Shown: positions 55,238-63,918 of the stretch, one piece after another
How the letters are laid out: the number at the start of each line of letters is the position of its first letter
How positions within the stretch are numbered: position 1 is the stretch's first letter
NCBI RefSeq assembly: GCF_016623465.1
Contig: NZ_JAEDAJ010000003.1
Location: 341,355-405,354, forward strand
Reading direction: 5' to 3'
DNA from: Brachybacterium halotolerans
GTDB lineage: Bacteria; Actinomycetota; Actinomycetes; Actinomycetales; Dermabacteraceae
DNA length: 64,000 bases
Notes under the pieces: generated by a model
What the model was told of the DNA's origin: nothing
Databases searched by the model: none
What the model saw: the letters and a program-made list of their open reading frames with translations, nothing else
Program-made: the position numbers and the translations under genes

Positions 55238-55932
55238 ATGGGCCTGCTCACGACGCTGCATGTGGAGCTCCCGGGATGGCTCGTCGACCGTCTCGAGGAG
55301 CTGCCGGCCGTGCTCCCCACGCTCGAGGAGCGGATGGACGTGGCCGATGAGCTGGCCGATCTCACCTGGCGCTCGGGCGACGGGGCCCGTTCGCCGCACT
55401 CGTGGTCGAGGAGGACGGGACCGTGCTGTCCGTGGGCGTGAACCTCGTGCCCCGCACCGGGCTCAGCGCTCTGCACGCCGAGGTCACCGCGCTCTCCCTC
55501 GCCCAGCAGCGGATGGGCGGCTGGGACCTCGGTGCGGGCGGCGCGAGTCGCCAGCTCGTCGTCAATGCCCGCCCCTGCGTGCAGTGCTTCGGCGCCGTGC
55601 TGTGGAGCGGCGTGCGCTCACTGGTGATCGGAGCCGACGGTCCCGAGGTCGAGGAGGCCACAGGATTCGACGAGGGCCCGATGGTCGCCGACTGGATGGA
55701 GCAGCTCTCCGCCCGCGGGATCGACGTGACTGCCGGCGTGCGCCATGCGCAGGCGCTTCAGGTCCTGCGCGACTTCGGCGCCTCGGACTCCCTCGTCTAC
55801 TACCCTCGCGGGGGGAGCTCCTCCGGGTGGCTCAGCTCAGCCCGTAGGGCAGCTCGGGATGAGCGAGAGCGATGCCCATCAGCCGGTTGTACTTCGCCAC
55901 CCGCTCACCGCGGGCCGGCGCCCCGGCCTTGA
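55238..55932 (+). pseudogene. Nucleoside deaminase-like gene with a one-base frameshift
   Basis: The 5' part (ATG 55238, AGAGGA 7 bases upstream) reads MGLLTTLHVELPGWLVDRLEE to LTWRSGDG, then leaves the frame; the continuation GPFAALVVEEDGTVLSVGVNL is in another frame. One additional G in the run GGGG at 55382-55385 would restore one continuous protein. The downstream part has the zinc-binding deaminase motifs LHAEVTAL and ARPCVQCFGA. The C-terminus runs 100 bases into the convergent eno gene, which is also odd. The missing base may be a sequencing error in a homopolymer rather than a real mutation. Family: cytidine/guanine deaminase-like; substrate unknown. Confidence 0.8.
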
Positions 55933-57103
55933 TCTGGCCCACGCCGGTGCCGACGGCGAGATCCGCGATGAAGTCGTCCCAGGTCTCGCCCGAACGGTGG
56001 GAGATCATGCAGGCCATCGAGGCCTCACGAGCGGTGCGGATCGCCGCGAGGGTCTGGGAGATCGTGCCGATCTGGTTGGGCTTGATGAGCACCGCGTCGG
56101 AGAGTCCGCGCGCCGCACCGTCACGGATCCGCACGGGGTCGGTGACGTAGAGGTCGTCGCCCACCAGCTGAACGCGTCCTCCCAGTTCACGGGCCTGGAC
56201 CCGCCACCCCTCGAGGTCGTCCTCCGCGAAGCCGTCCTCGAGGCTGCGGATCGGGTAGTCCCCGAGCAGCCGCGTGTAGAGGTTCGCGAGCTGCTCACGA
56301 TCCATGTCCCGGCCCGCGACACGATAGAGGCCGCCCCCGCGATGGAACCCGTTGGCCGCGGGATCCAGGGCGATCGCCATCTCCTCCCGCCCGGGCACGA
56401 GGCCCGCGCGTTCCATCGCCTCCATGAGCAGGTCGAGCGCCTCCCGGGGATCAGCGAGCGCCGGAGCGAAGCCGCCCTCGTCGCCGAGGCCCGCCGTCCC
56501 GTACCGCTCGCGCACCAGGGCACCGAGGGCGTGATGCGCCTCAGCGCCCATCGCGACCGCCTCGGCCTCGTCCCGCGCGCCGACGGGCGCGATCATGAAC
56601 TCCTGGAGGTCCAGGTCGTTCGCGGCATGCGCGCCGCCGTTCAGCACGTTGAAGTGGGGAACCGGGAGCAGAGGGGCGCTCCCGGTGTGCGCGGCGAACC
56701 ACTCCCACAGCTCCATGCCGGCGGCGTGGGCGAAGCCCCTCGCGAGCACCATCGAGACCGCGACGACGGCATTCGCGCCCAGGCTCGCGTACCCCTGGGT
56801 GGAGTCGAGCTCGGCCATCGCGGCGTCGGCGTCCTCGAGCGACGACCAGGCGGTGCCCACGAGCAGCTCCGCGAGGTGAACGTCGACGCTGCGCACGGCG
56901 CCGTCGACCCCCTTGCCGGAGAAGGCCGGGCCGCCGTCGCGCAGCTCGACCGCCTCGTGGGCGCCGGTAGAGGCGCCTGCGGGCGAGGCCGCGCGCAGCA
57001 CCCCGCCGTCGGCCGTCGTGGCCGTGACCTCGACGGTCGGGAAGCCGCGCGAGTCGAGGATCGGCCGGGCGCGCAGGGAGGTGAGGACGAGATCGCTGGT
57101 CAT
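55832..57103 (-). CDS. eno: Enolase (divergent copy)
   Basis: Interconverts 2-phosphoglycerate and phosphoenolpyruvate. The 423-residue protein has ILDSRGFPTVEV near the N-terminus, SPAGASTGAHEAVELRDGG, NGGAHAANDLDLQEFMI (about residues 152-168), LGDEGGFAP with the catalytic glutamate, LIKPNQIGTISQTL (lysine and signature) and SHRSGETWDDFIADLAVG. It differs from housekeeping enolases at many conserved flanking positions, and it is not next to ftsB/divIC. It is probably a second or lineage-specific enolase. It lies 116 bases after a universal-stress-protein gene in the same direction. Confidence 0.9.
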   Translation of the reverse strand: MTSDLVLTSLRARPILDSRGFPTVEVTATTADGGVLRAASPAGASTGAHEAVELRDGGPAFSGKGVDGAVRSVDVHLAELLVGTAWSSLEDADAAMAELDSTQGYASLGANAVVAVSMVLARGFAHAAGMELWEWFAAHTGSAPLLPVPHFNVLNGGAHAANDLDLQEFMIAPVGARDEAEAVAMGAEAHHALGALVRERYGTAGLGDEGGFAPALADPREALDLLMEAMERAGLVPGREEMAIALDPAANGFHRGGGLYRVAGRDMDREQLANLYTRLLGDYPIRSLEDGFAEDDLEGWRVQARELGGRVQLVGDDLYVTDPVRIRDGAARGLSDAVLIKPNQIGTISQTLAAIRTAREASMACMISHRSGETWDDFIADLAVGTGVGQIKAGAPARGERVAKYNRLMGIALAHPELPYGLS

Positions 57104-57219
57104 GGTGTGCTCCTCGGGTGGGTTCAGTTCGATGAGGTGGGTTCGGTTCGGTTCGAGTCGGTCGGGTCGGGTAGGGCGAGGTCAGATCGGGACGGGCAGG
57201 TCGGCGGGGCGCGGCCCCT

Positions 57220-57783
57220 TCAGTCCTCGGTGTCCCAGGGCAGGACGTCGTCGAGGCCGACGGGGTCCAGGGGCACCACCACGAGCGGTCGGTGCTGACG
57301 ATGTGCGAGCTGCACGGCGACCGAGCCGCTGACGAATTCGCGCACCGACTCGCGCAGACCCTTCTGCCGGGTGCCGACGACGATGAGCGCGGCCTCGACC
57401 TCGTTGGCCAGCTGCGCGATCTCCCGGGCGGGCGCTCCCGCGAGGGTGCGGATCTCCCAGGTCACGTCGTGCGTGTCGAGCACGCGGTGGAGCTCCTCCG
57501 CCAGGGGGTCACCGGCCGTCCCGGCGGCTTCCTGGTCGTCCTGGTCGTCGTCGGCCGCGTCGGGATCCAGGGGCACCGTCACCACAGCGCCGTCGGGGCC
57601 GGTGGCGACGGCCATCTGCGCGGGATCCGCCCATGCGCACACCAGATGCGCGTGCAGCTCGCGGGCCAGCCGGGCGGCAGTGGTCACCACGGCCTCGCTC
57701 TGGTGCGGGGCGAGACCGACGACGATCCTCGGCGCGTCGGACGGGGGTGTGGGGGAGGTCTGCGGTGCGGGGTCGGTGGTCAT
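57220..57783 (-). CDS. Universal stress protein family protein
   Basis: A 187-residue UspA-like protein. The ATP-binding motif G-xx-G-x9-G-S/T is seen as GTRQKGLRESVREFVSGSV (about residues 145-163). The N-terminal strand reads RIVVGLAPHQSEAVVTTAARLARELHAHLVCAWADP. An acidic loop (DPDAADDDQDDQE) is inserted in the middle. ATG 57783 follows AAGGAGG and overlaps the stop of the MutS-like gene as ATGA, so it is coupled to it. The role in that operon is unknown. Confidence 0.9.
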   Translation of the reverse strand: MTTDPAPQTSPTPPSDAPRIVVGLAPHQSEAVVTTAARLARELHAHLVCAWADPAQMAVATGPDGAVVTVPLDPDAADDDQDDQEAAGTAGDPLAEELHRVLDTHDVTWEIRTLAGAPAREIAQLANEVEAALIVVGTRQKGLRESVREFVSGSVAVQLAHRQHRPLVVVPLDPVGLDDVLPWDTED

Positions 57784-59357
57784 GGTCGTTCCTCCTTCGG
57801 AACTGCTGGGGTGTCGGATCGGGGGCGGGTGCGCGGGTCGGCCAGATCCGTGCCGAAAGCGCGGTCGTAGAGGTCGAGACCGAAGCTCGTGCGCAGGGGC
57901 CCGCCCTCCACGAGCTGGAAGGCGCCGTCCCGCGGGGCCCGCAGGAATGCGGCGCCCACGCCCTCGTCCTGCGCGAGGGAATCGGCGAAGTCGAAGAGGT
58001 GGGTGACGGTGCGGATCTGCACACCGCCGTCGACCAGTGCGCGGGTCACCTCGAGGAGCAGCTCGGAGCCCTCGGCCTCGTCGGTGGAGGCGAAGGACTC
58101 GTTGCACAGCAGAAGGTCGGCGGGTGCGATCGCCTCCACGATCCTGTGCATCCGCTCGAGCTCCTCGTCGAGCTTGCCGTGCACGAGCTGCGAGTCCTCC
58201 TCGCGCGCGAAGTGCGTGAGCACGCGGCCGACCGGCCGGGCGGCGAACTGCTCGGCGGCGACCACCATGCCGGCCTGCATCATCAGCTGGGCGAGCCCCA
58301 GGGCCCGCAGGAGCGTGGACTTCCCGCCCTCGTTCGCACCCGTGACGACGAGCAGTCCGGCACCGCGCAGCTCCAGGTCGTTGCCCACCGGCGCCTCTCG
58401 GCGCTGGAGGGCGAGGCACGGATCGTAGATGCCGAGCGTCGCGGTCGTGTCGGACGTGGACGGATCCGGCCAGCACACCGGTGCGTCGAGATCGCGCAAC
58501 GTGTCGACCAGGCGCACAGCGCCGCGATAGAACGCCAGTTCACGCCGCAGATCCCCGAAGAAGCCGGTGACCTCCTCGACGGCGCTGGTGGTGAGGTGGG
58601 CGAGGTCCTCGAGAGCGCGGTCGCGCAGCGCTGCGAGGGCTTCGCCGCCCGCCTGGTCCCGCTCGGGGAGCACGAACGTCTCGCGGGGATGGCCCACCGG
58701 CATCCGGGCGAGCAGGTGGGGGTGGGTGAGCCCGGTGCGCCGCGCCAGGACCGGTTCGACGGTCCCGTCGACGGCCGCGCCGGCCGTGATCAGCAGGCCA
58801 TCCGGCAGGGCGAGCTCGCGCAGCAGAGCGCGCAGGTCCGCGAGGGCCGACGGGGAGGTCTGCTGGTCCAGCCGTGCTGCGAGATCGCGGAACGCGGGGG
58901 AGGAGAACTCGTCCTCGATCCCCGCGCACAGCGTGTGGAGGACCTCGAGGTGGTCGGCGAGAGCACCGAGCCGGCGCACGTTCGAGGAGAGCTCCGAGGA
59001 GGGGTGACCGCGCAGCGGCAGCCAGAGGATGTCCCGGCGCACCGCGAGCGCGTCCTGGCAGAGCGCGAACAGCTCCTCGACCCGCTCGCGATGACGCAGG
59101 CAGTCCGAGAGCGCGCGCTGCCGGTGCTCGATGACGGCGGGATCGGACCGGGGATGCAGGAGCACCTGCCGGGACGCGTCGCGGGTGAGCCGGTCCCCGT
59201 CGGACATCGCCGCGAGCAGACGCTCGAGGTGCAGGTCGTCGGCGAGGTCGTCGGCGAGCTCCGGGGGAAGCGGCTCGGAGGGACCGGCAGGCAGGGAACA
59301 GGCGCGCTCGCGGGCGGGGCGACGGTCGCCGACCGGATCCAGCAGTCCTGTCTTCAT
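57780..59357 (-). CDS. MutS-like ATPase, second of a pair
   Basis: A 525-residue protein with only the lever/core and ATPase parts of MutS. The Walker A motif reads GANEGGKS (residues 340-347), Walker B LLLCNESFAST (about 415-425), and a MutS-like His after the signature in THLFDF. The mismatch-reading N-terminal domain with Phe-x-Glu is absent, so it should not recognise mismatches in the classical way. The ATG overlaps the stop of the preceding MutS-like gene as ATGA. The two different but related ATPases probably form a heterodimer (inference from coupled expression). Confidence 0.87.
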   Translation of the reverse strand: MKTGLLDPVGDRRPARERACSLPAGPSEPLPPELADDLADDLHLERLLAAMSDGDRLTRDASRQVLLHPRSDPAVIEHRQRALSDCLRHRERVEELFALCQDALAVRRDILWLPLRGHPSSELSSNVRRLGALADHLEVLHTLCAGIEDEFSSPAFRDLAARLDQQTSPSALADLRALLRELALPDGLLITAGAAVDGTVEPVLARRTGLTHPHLLARMPVGHPRETFVLPERDQAGGEALAALRDRALEDLAHLTTSAVEEVTGFFGDLRRELAFYRGAVRLVDTLRDLDAPVCWPDPSTSDTTATLGIYDPCLALQRREAPVGNDLELRGAGLLVVTGANEGGKSTLLRALGLAQLMMQAGMVVAAEQFAARPVGRVLTHFAREEDSQLVHGKLDEELERMHRIVEAIAPADLLLCNESFASTDEAEGSELLLEVTRALVDGGVQIRTVTHLFDFADSLAQDEGVGAAFLRAPRDGAFQLVEGGPLRTSFGLDLYDRAFGTDLADPRTRPRSDTPAVPKEERP

Positions 59358-61072
59358 CGCGATGCCCCCTTCGCGTGCAGGTGCTCGGCGATGAGGGCCG
59401 GGGCCAGGCCGTGGCGCTCGGCCAGCGCCCGGGCGAAGGCGCGCCCGGCCGCAGGAGCGCGCACCACGCGCAGCGTGCGGCGGGCGGGGTCCTCGGGATC
59501 CACCTGGGCGACCATGCTGACGGTGGCGGGGCCGATCCGGGAGAGCTCATCGATGAACGTCACGCACACCGCGCTCGCGCCGCAGTCGATGATCCGTTCG
59601 AGGACGTCGCGGGTGAGGACGCGCGCGTCGGCCAGGGCCGTCGACGCGAACGCCTCGTTGATGACGAGCACCGAGCGAGGGGTGGCGCGCTCGAGCATGG
59701 AATGCAGCCGCGCCACCTCGCGGGCGAGTCTCCCCTCGACCGCATCGAGGTCCTCCTCGCGCTCGAACAGGCACATGACCTGGTCGGTCAGCGGGATTCT
59801 TGCGCTCGCCGCGGGGACGGGGCATCCCAGGGCGGCGAGGTGGTGGAGCTGGCCGACGGTGCGGGCGAGCGTCGTCTTCCCGCCCTGGTTCGGGCCCGAG
59901 ACCACGAGGATCCTCTCGGCGCCGCGCAGCGAGACGTCGTTGGTGACGACCTCGGTTCCGTCGGCGGTGAGTCGCGCGCCGAGCGCGAGGTCCCAGGCGG
60001 ACTCGACCTCGAGCCTGCGATCGTCGGCCGCCGAGGGCGCGGCGCTCGTGACCTGCGGGATGCAGACCGGCAGTCCGGCCCGGCGCATCGGGGAGAGCAT
60101 GTCCCGCAGGGCCAGGTAGAAGCGGACCTCGTCGGCGAAGCGGACCAGCACGGGATCCCGGAAGTCCGCGGTGCGAGCGGCGATCTCGAGGATCGGGTCG
60201 AAGAGCTCCGGCGCCAGCGCGCTCGCGTGCTCGAGCATCCAGAGCTGGACGTGGTCGAGCATCTCCGTCGACTCAGTCGTCGCCTCCGTGGTCGACTCCG
60301 CCGCCGCCGCGTCGTCGTCCGAGCCGCTCGCGTGCTCCGCGCGCTCGTCACGGGGCCCGGCGGGGCTGCGATCCGCGAAGAGGGAGAGCACCGCGCGCGT
60401 GTGCTCGACCAGGTCGTCCGTGGTCCGGTGCGGGCCGACGACGACGCGGCCGGGGCGCAGGAGGGCGTCGTAGCGGAACGCGGCGAGGTGCTCGCGCGCC
60501 GCACACGCGTCGGCCGCGAGGCTCGTGAAGGTGGGCGAGCGCCGCAGGGATCTCACGTGCTCGGCGAGCAGATGCCAGCCGTCGCGCGTCGTGCTGCCGG
60601 GAGCGCCACCGGCGGTCTTCTCGTCCTCGCGAGATCCGTCGTCCGCCGGGCCCTCGTCGGCCGTGATCCGTGCGGCGAGGAGGGGGTCGAGCGCGTCCAC
60701 CGCTCCTGTCCACACCGTGAGTGCGCGGCAGTGCAGCAGCACGCTCAACAGCGGGGAGCGGGAGTCGGCCGCCGCCGTCTCGAGGCGCGCGGAGTGCGCC
60801 GCGGCCTGCAGGAACGCCTGGATTCCTCGGCGCAGGTCCTGGTCCTCGAGAGCGGTGAAGACGCGTTGGCGGTAGGCGATATCCGCGGGATCGGAGAGCG
60901 GATGGATCCATGCAGCGCGCGCTGCAGGAGCGCTCTCCGCGATCCTCGTGAGGACCTGGTCCAGGGCGAGGTCGTGCAGGGCCGAGGCGGCATCTGCGCT
61001 CGCATCGAGGGCCGGGGCAGCGCCGCGCGGCCACAGGATGCTGGTGAAGACGGACTCCGATTCCGGGCGCAC
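59354..61072 (-). CDS. MutS-like ATPase, first of a pair
   Basis: A 572-residue protein, again with MutS core and ATPase parts only. Walker A reads GPNQGGKT (residues 393-400), Walker B SVLVINEAFASTALADARVL (about 465-484), and the trans-acting His-like region TFIDELSRIG. A Ser/Glu/Thr-rich insertion (about 240-265, STTEATTESTEM) separates two halves of the core domain. GTG 61072 follows GAGGAG by 6 bases. It starts a coupled operon with the second MutS-like gene, a universal stress protein and then enolase. Such tandem MutS paralogues occur in other actinobacteria; function is not established. Confidence 0.87.
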   Translation of the reverse strand: MRPESESVFTSILWPRGAAPALDASADAASALHDLALDQVLTRIAESAPAARAAWIHPLSDPADIAYRQRVFTALEDQDLRRGIQAFLQAAAHSARLETAAADSRSPLLSVLLHCRALTVWTGAVDALDPLLAARITADEGPADDGSREDEKTAGGAPGSTTRDGWHLLAEHVRSLRRSPTFTSLAADACAAREHLAAFRYDALLRPGRVVVGPHRTTDDLVEHTRAVLSLFADRSPAGPRDERAEHASGSDDDAAAAESTTEATTESTEMLDHVQLWMLEHASALAPELFDPILEIAARTADFRDPVLVRFADEVRFYLALRDMLSPMRRAGLPVCIPQVTSAAPSAADDRRLEVESAWDLALGARLTADGTEVVTNDVSLRGAERILVVSGPNQGGKTTLARTVGQLHHLAALGCPVPAASARIPLTDQVMCLFEREEDLDAVEGRLAREVARLHSMLERATPRSVLVINEAFASTALADARVLTRDVLERIIDCGASAVCVTFIDELSRIGPATVSMVAQVDPEDPARRTLRVVRAPAAGRAFARALAERHGLAPALIAEHLHAKGASR

Positions 61073-61371
61073 CTGTGACTCCTCTCGTCACAGGCGCCAT
61101 CGGCCGAAGCGGTTCGGGCTCTCTGCCCCGGCGAGCACCATCGCCACGGCCAGGATGCACCTTGCGCAGGGACTCCACAAGACCCCGGAGCGGCGCATGC
61201 CGCCGAAGAACCGCGCGACGCGAGCACTCACATCGGCGGTCCGCGCTGTGACGCACCCGTCCTTGCCAGCGGAGGATCGAGCGCGCACACTATAGATGAA
61301 TCTTCAACAACACACGTCGGCCCTCGGGAGGGGCGGCCGCGACGCCGAAGCCGACGACGAAGGAGAGAGCC
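61073..61371. other. Divergent region between the MutS-like operon and the dioxygenase-like gene
   Basis: 299 bases without a gene. The sequence CACTATAGATGAATCTTCAA near 61288-61307 is AT-rich and carries a TATAGA that could be the -10 for the rightward gene. No -35 at the usual distance was seen. AAGGAGAGAG lies before the ATG at 61372. Nothing else recognised. Confidence 0.5.
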
Positions 61372-62295
61372 ATGACCGCGACCGCATCCGTGACCGACGA
61401 ACTGCACCTGAACCCTGAGACCGGGATGGACGCCGTCACGCTGCGCGTGGGCGATCTCGAGAACATGGCCTCCTACTACGCCAGCGCGCTCGCGCTCGAG
61501 CCGATGGAGGAGCGTACTCGCGGCACCGAGGTGCACCGGGTGCTCGGCCGCGGCCAGGTGCCGATGATCCGCCTCATCGGCACGCCCGGCCTGCCCGCCG
61601 TCGACCCGCGCGCCGCGGGACTGTTCCACACCGCGTTCCTGTTCGAGGACCAGGCATCCCTCGCCGCGACCGTCGCCCGCGCCGCCTCCGATCCCCGCAG
61701 CCGGTACGTGGGCTCGGCCGACCACCTGGTGTCCGAGGCCTTCTACTTCACCGACCCCGAGGGCAACGGGATCGAGCTCTACATCGACCGTCCGCGCGAC
61801 CAGTGGACGTGGCGCGACGGCGAGGTGCAGATGGACTCGCTGTTCCTCGAGCCGAACGCGTACCTCACCGCGCACCTGGACCAGGACGTCGTCGCCGCCG
61901 GCCCCGCGCGCGCGGGCAAGGTCGGGCACGTGCACCTGCAGGTCGGGGACGTGCCCACCGCCCGCCGCTTCTACATCGACGCCCTCGGCTTCGAGACCAC
62001 CGTGGGCAACCACCCCGGCGCCCTCTTCGCCTCCGCCGGCGGCTACCACCACCACGTCGCGATGAACGTGTGGAACAGCGCCGGCGCCGGGCCGCGCGCC
62101 GCGACCCTGGGGCTCGGCGACGTCGCGATCACCGTGCCCGGCCGAGAGGACCTCGACGCGCTCGTGGCGCGCCTGCGCCGCGCGGGCATCCAGTACGCCG
62201 ACGAGTCCCATCGCGTCGTCGTCCACGACCCCTGGGGCACGCAGGTCAGCCTCGCGGTTCCCGGCACCAGCGCCGAGGAGCTGCTCCGCCGCTGA
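61372..62295 (+). CDS. Two-domain VOC-family dioxygenase/glyoxalase-like protein (catechol 2,3-dioxygenase-like)
   Basis: A 307-residue protein with two vicinal-oxygen-chelate modules. The first opens MDAVTLRVGDLENMASYYASALAL and contains FYFTDPEGNGIELYIDRP; the second contains VGHVHLQVGDVPTARRFYIDALGFE, HHHVAMNVW and VVHDPWGTQVSLA. The metal ligands would be His in HVHLQV (about residue 186), His in HHHV and Glu in GIELYI-type positions. Similar proteins are annotated CatE ring-cleavage dioxygenases, but substrates of many are unknown. It stands alone, divergent from the MutS-like operon. Confidence 0.87.
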   Translation: MTATASVTDELHLNPETGMDAVTLRVGDLENMASYYASALALEPMEERTRGTEVHRVLGRGQVPMIRLIGTPGLPAVDPRAAGLFHTAFLFEDQASLAATVARAASDPRSRYVGSADHLVSEAFYFTDPEGNGIELYIDRPRDQWTWRDGEVQMDSLFLEPNAYLTAHLDQDVVAAGPARAGKVGHVHLQVGDVPTARRFYIDALGFETTVGNHPGALFASAGGYHHHVAMNVWNSAGAGPRAATLGLGDVAITVPGREDLDALVARLRRAGIQYADESHRVVVHDPWGTQVSLAVPGTSAEELLRR

Positions 62296-62308
62296 GCGGA
62301 AGGCCGAC

Positions 62309-62342
62309 GGGCCCCGCCGGGCTCCGGCGGGTACCGGGGCCG
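62309..62342. terminator. Convergent hairpin between dioxygenase-like gene and SDR
   Basis: CCGCCGG (62314-62320) and CCGGCGG (62324-62330) pair around GCT; flanking GGCC/GGCC bases can extend the stem. It lies 14-47 bases after the dioxygenase-like stop and before the end of the leftward SDR. Confidence 0.65.
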
Positions 62343-62381
62343 GTCAGGCGATTGCGACCGGGGAGGCCGGTCGGGCGCCTG

Positions 62382-63178
62382 TCACCAGGGCAGGATGCCG
62401 TAGCCGCCGTCGCCGTCGCCCTCCGTGGTCCACAGGTGCCCCCAGAGCACTCCGCTCGGGCCGTCCTCGGGAAGGGTCGCGAGGTGCACGCTGGGTTCGG
62501 CGCCCTGCTCGACCGGGCGGATCCCGCGGTGCTGGGTGAAGTCGGTGTCTGTGAAGCCCGGGTTCGCGGCGTTGACCTTGATCGGGGTGTCCCGCAGCTC
62601 CTTGGCGTACTGGACGGTCATCATGTTCACCGCCGCCTTCGAGCTCGGGTACTGGATCGAGGCGGGCGTTCCGCTCACCGGCGAGCCCGGGTTCACGGTC
62701 GCGTCCATCGAGCCGATCTCGCTGGAGACGTTGACGATGCGCGCCGCGGGCGCCCTGCGCAGCAGCGGCAGGAACGCATTGGTCACGCGCGCCACCCCGA
62801 ACACGTTGATCTCGAAGACCGAGCGCATGTCCTGGATCGAGGTATCGCTCGGCGCCGCACGGTGCCCGCCGACGCTCGGCACGCCCGCGTTGTTGACCAG
62901 GGCGTCGAGGTGGTCGCAGCGGGCGAAGACCCACTGCTCGGCCGCGCGCACGGAGTTCTCGTCGGTCACGTCGAGGCGGACGGCGTGGGCGTCGATGCCC
63001 TCGCCGCGCAGGCTCTCCTCGGCGGTGCGGCCGCGCTCCTCGTCGCGCGCGCCGAGCAGCACGGTGAAGCCGAGGCGCCCCAGCTGCCGGGCCGTCTCGA
63101 ATCCGATGCCCTTGTTGGCGCCCGTGATGAGGGCGATCCGGGCGTGGGCGGTGGCGGGGTGGTGGTCTCGTGGCTCAT
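62382..63178 (-). pseudogene. Short-chain dehydrogenase with a one-base frameshift near its start
   Basis: The main frame carries an intact SDR body: ARIALITGANKGIGFETARQ cofactor motif, LVNNAGVPSVGG, IVNVSSEIGSM with the catalytic Ser, and YPSSKAAVNMM with Tyr-x-x-x-Lys, about 265 residues. It has no start codon in that frame: upstream lies a TAG. ATG 63178 opens MSHETTTP in the next frame, and one extra C in the run of C at 63156-63159 would join both into MSHETTTPATAHARIALITG. TAGCTT lies 7 bases before that ATG. A sequencing deletion in a homopolymer is the simplest reason, otherwise a recent inactivation. Confidence 0.8.
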
Positions 63179-63254
63179 GCTCGCGAAGCTACGCCGACGG
63201 GGACAGCGCGAGCTGGGACGGTGCCGGGCTCGTCGGTGTCGAAGGGAGGCGACC

Positions 63255-63884
63255 TCAGCGGAAGCGCGGGTCCTCGTCCTGGCCGCGCAGGGAGCCGAGC
63301 TCCGTGATCGGGGCGCCCTCGAGCTCCGCGCGCACCGCCACGTCGTCGAAGTCCAGGAGCTTCGTCGCCAGCTCCTGGGCGTCGCCGTCGCCCACGAGGT
63401 GGTGCAGACGATCGGCGTCCCAGCCGTCGGGCTGCTCGCCGGCCTGCACCCGGCGCAGCGCTGCGACCAGCTCGGCGAAGCCGAAGATCCCGCCGGAGTC
63501 CTCGGGCGGACAGGCGCCCTCGCCGCCCAGCAGCTCGGCGGTCTCGATGGTGCCCTCGCTCGTGCCGGCGACGGCGACGCGATGCTCCCAGTCGTCCCCC
63601 ATGTCGTACAGATAGGTCAGGACGGCACTGTCGCCGAGGGCGTCCTCGAGGGTCACGCCGCGCTCCTCGGCCTCCTCGGACTCCGGCTCGAGGAGCCAGC
63701 GCGCGCTCGCCGTCCAGTAGCTCTCGCCGCGTCCGAAGCCGTGCCGATGCCTGTCCTCCCAGCCCATCGCGATCTGCAGCACGTGGTGCAGATCGGTGAG
63801 CAGCACGTCGGACGGCACGCGCACCTCCCGCCACACGGCGGGCTCGCAGTCGACGAGTGTCACGCGGAGATCGAGGATCGTCAT
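63255..63884 (-). CDS. Plasmid pRiA4b ORF-3 family protein
   Basis: A 209-residue protein of the pRiA4b ORF-3 (IS1096 TnpR-like) family. The hallmarks are LRVTLVDCEPAVWREVRVPSDVLLTDLHHVLQIAMGWEDRHRHGF (residues about 5-49) and LTYLYDMGDDWEHRVAV (about 87-103), then CPPEDSGGIFGFAEL. ATG 63884 lies 7 bases after TACCGT (63897-63892), so the transcript is probably leaderless. Despite its name the family is common on chromosomes and there is no transposase here. The function is unknown. Confidence 0.88.
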   Translation of the reverse strand: MTILDLRVTLVDCEPAVWREVRVPSDVLLTDLHHVLQIAMGWEDRHRHGFGRGESYWTASARWLLEPESEEAEERGVTLEDALGDSAVLTYLYDMGDDWEHRVAVAGTSEGTIETAELLGGEGACPPEDSGGIFGFAELVAALRRVQAGEQPDGWDADRLHHLVGDGDAQELATKLLDFDDVAVRAELEGAPITELGSLRGQDEDPRFR

Positions 63885-63918
63885 GCAGCCCACGGTAGGC
63901 CGTTCGATGGGCGTGGGG

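Noticed and set aside
63255..63884. Plasmid or insertion-sequence remnant suggested by the pRiA4b ORF-3 family name
   Set aside because: The family is common on chromosomes and there is no transposase, inverted repeat or target duplication around it.
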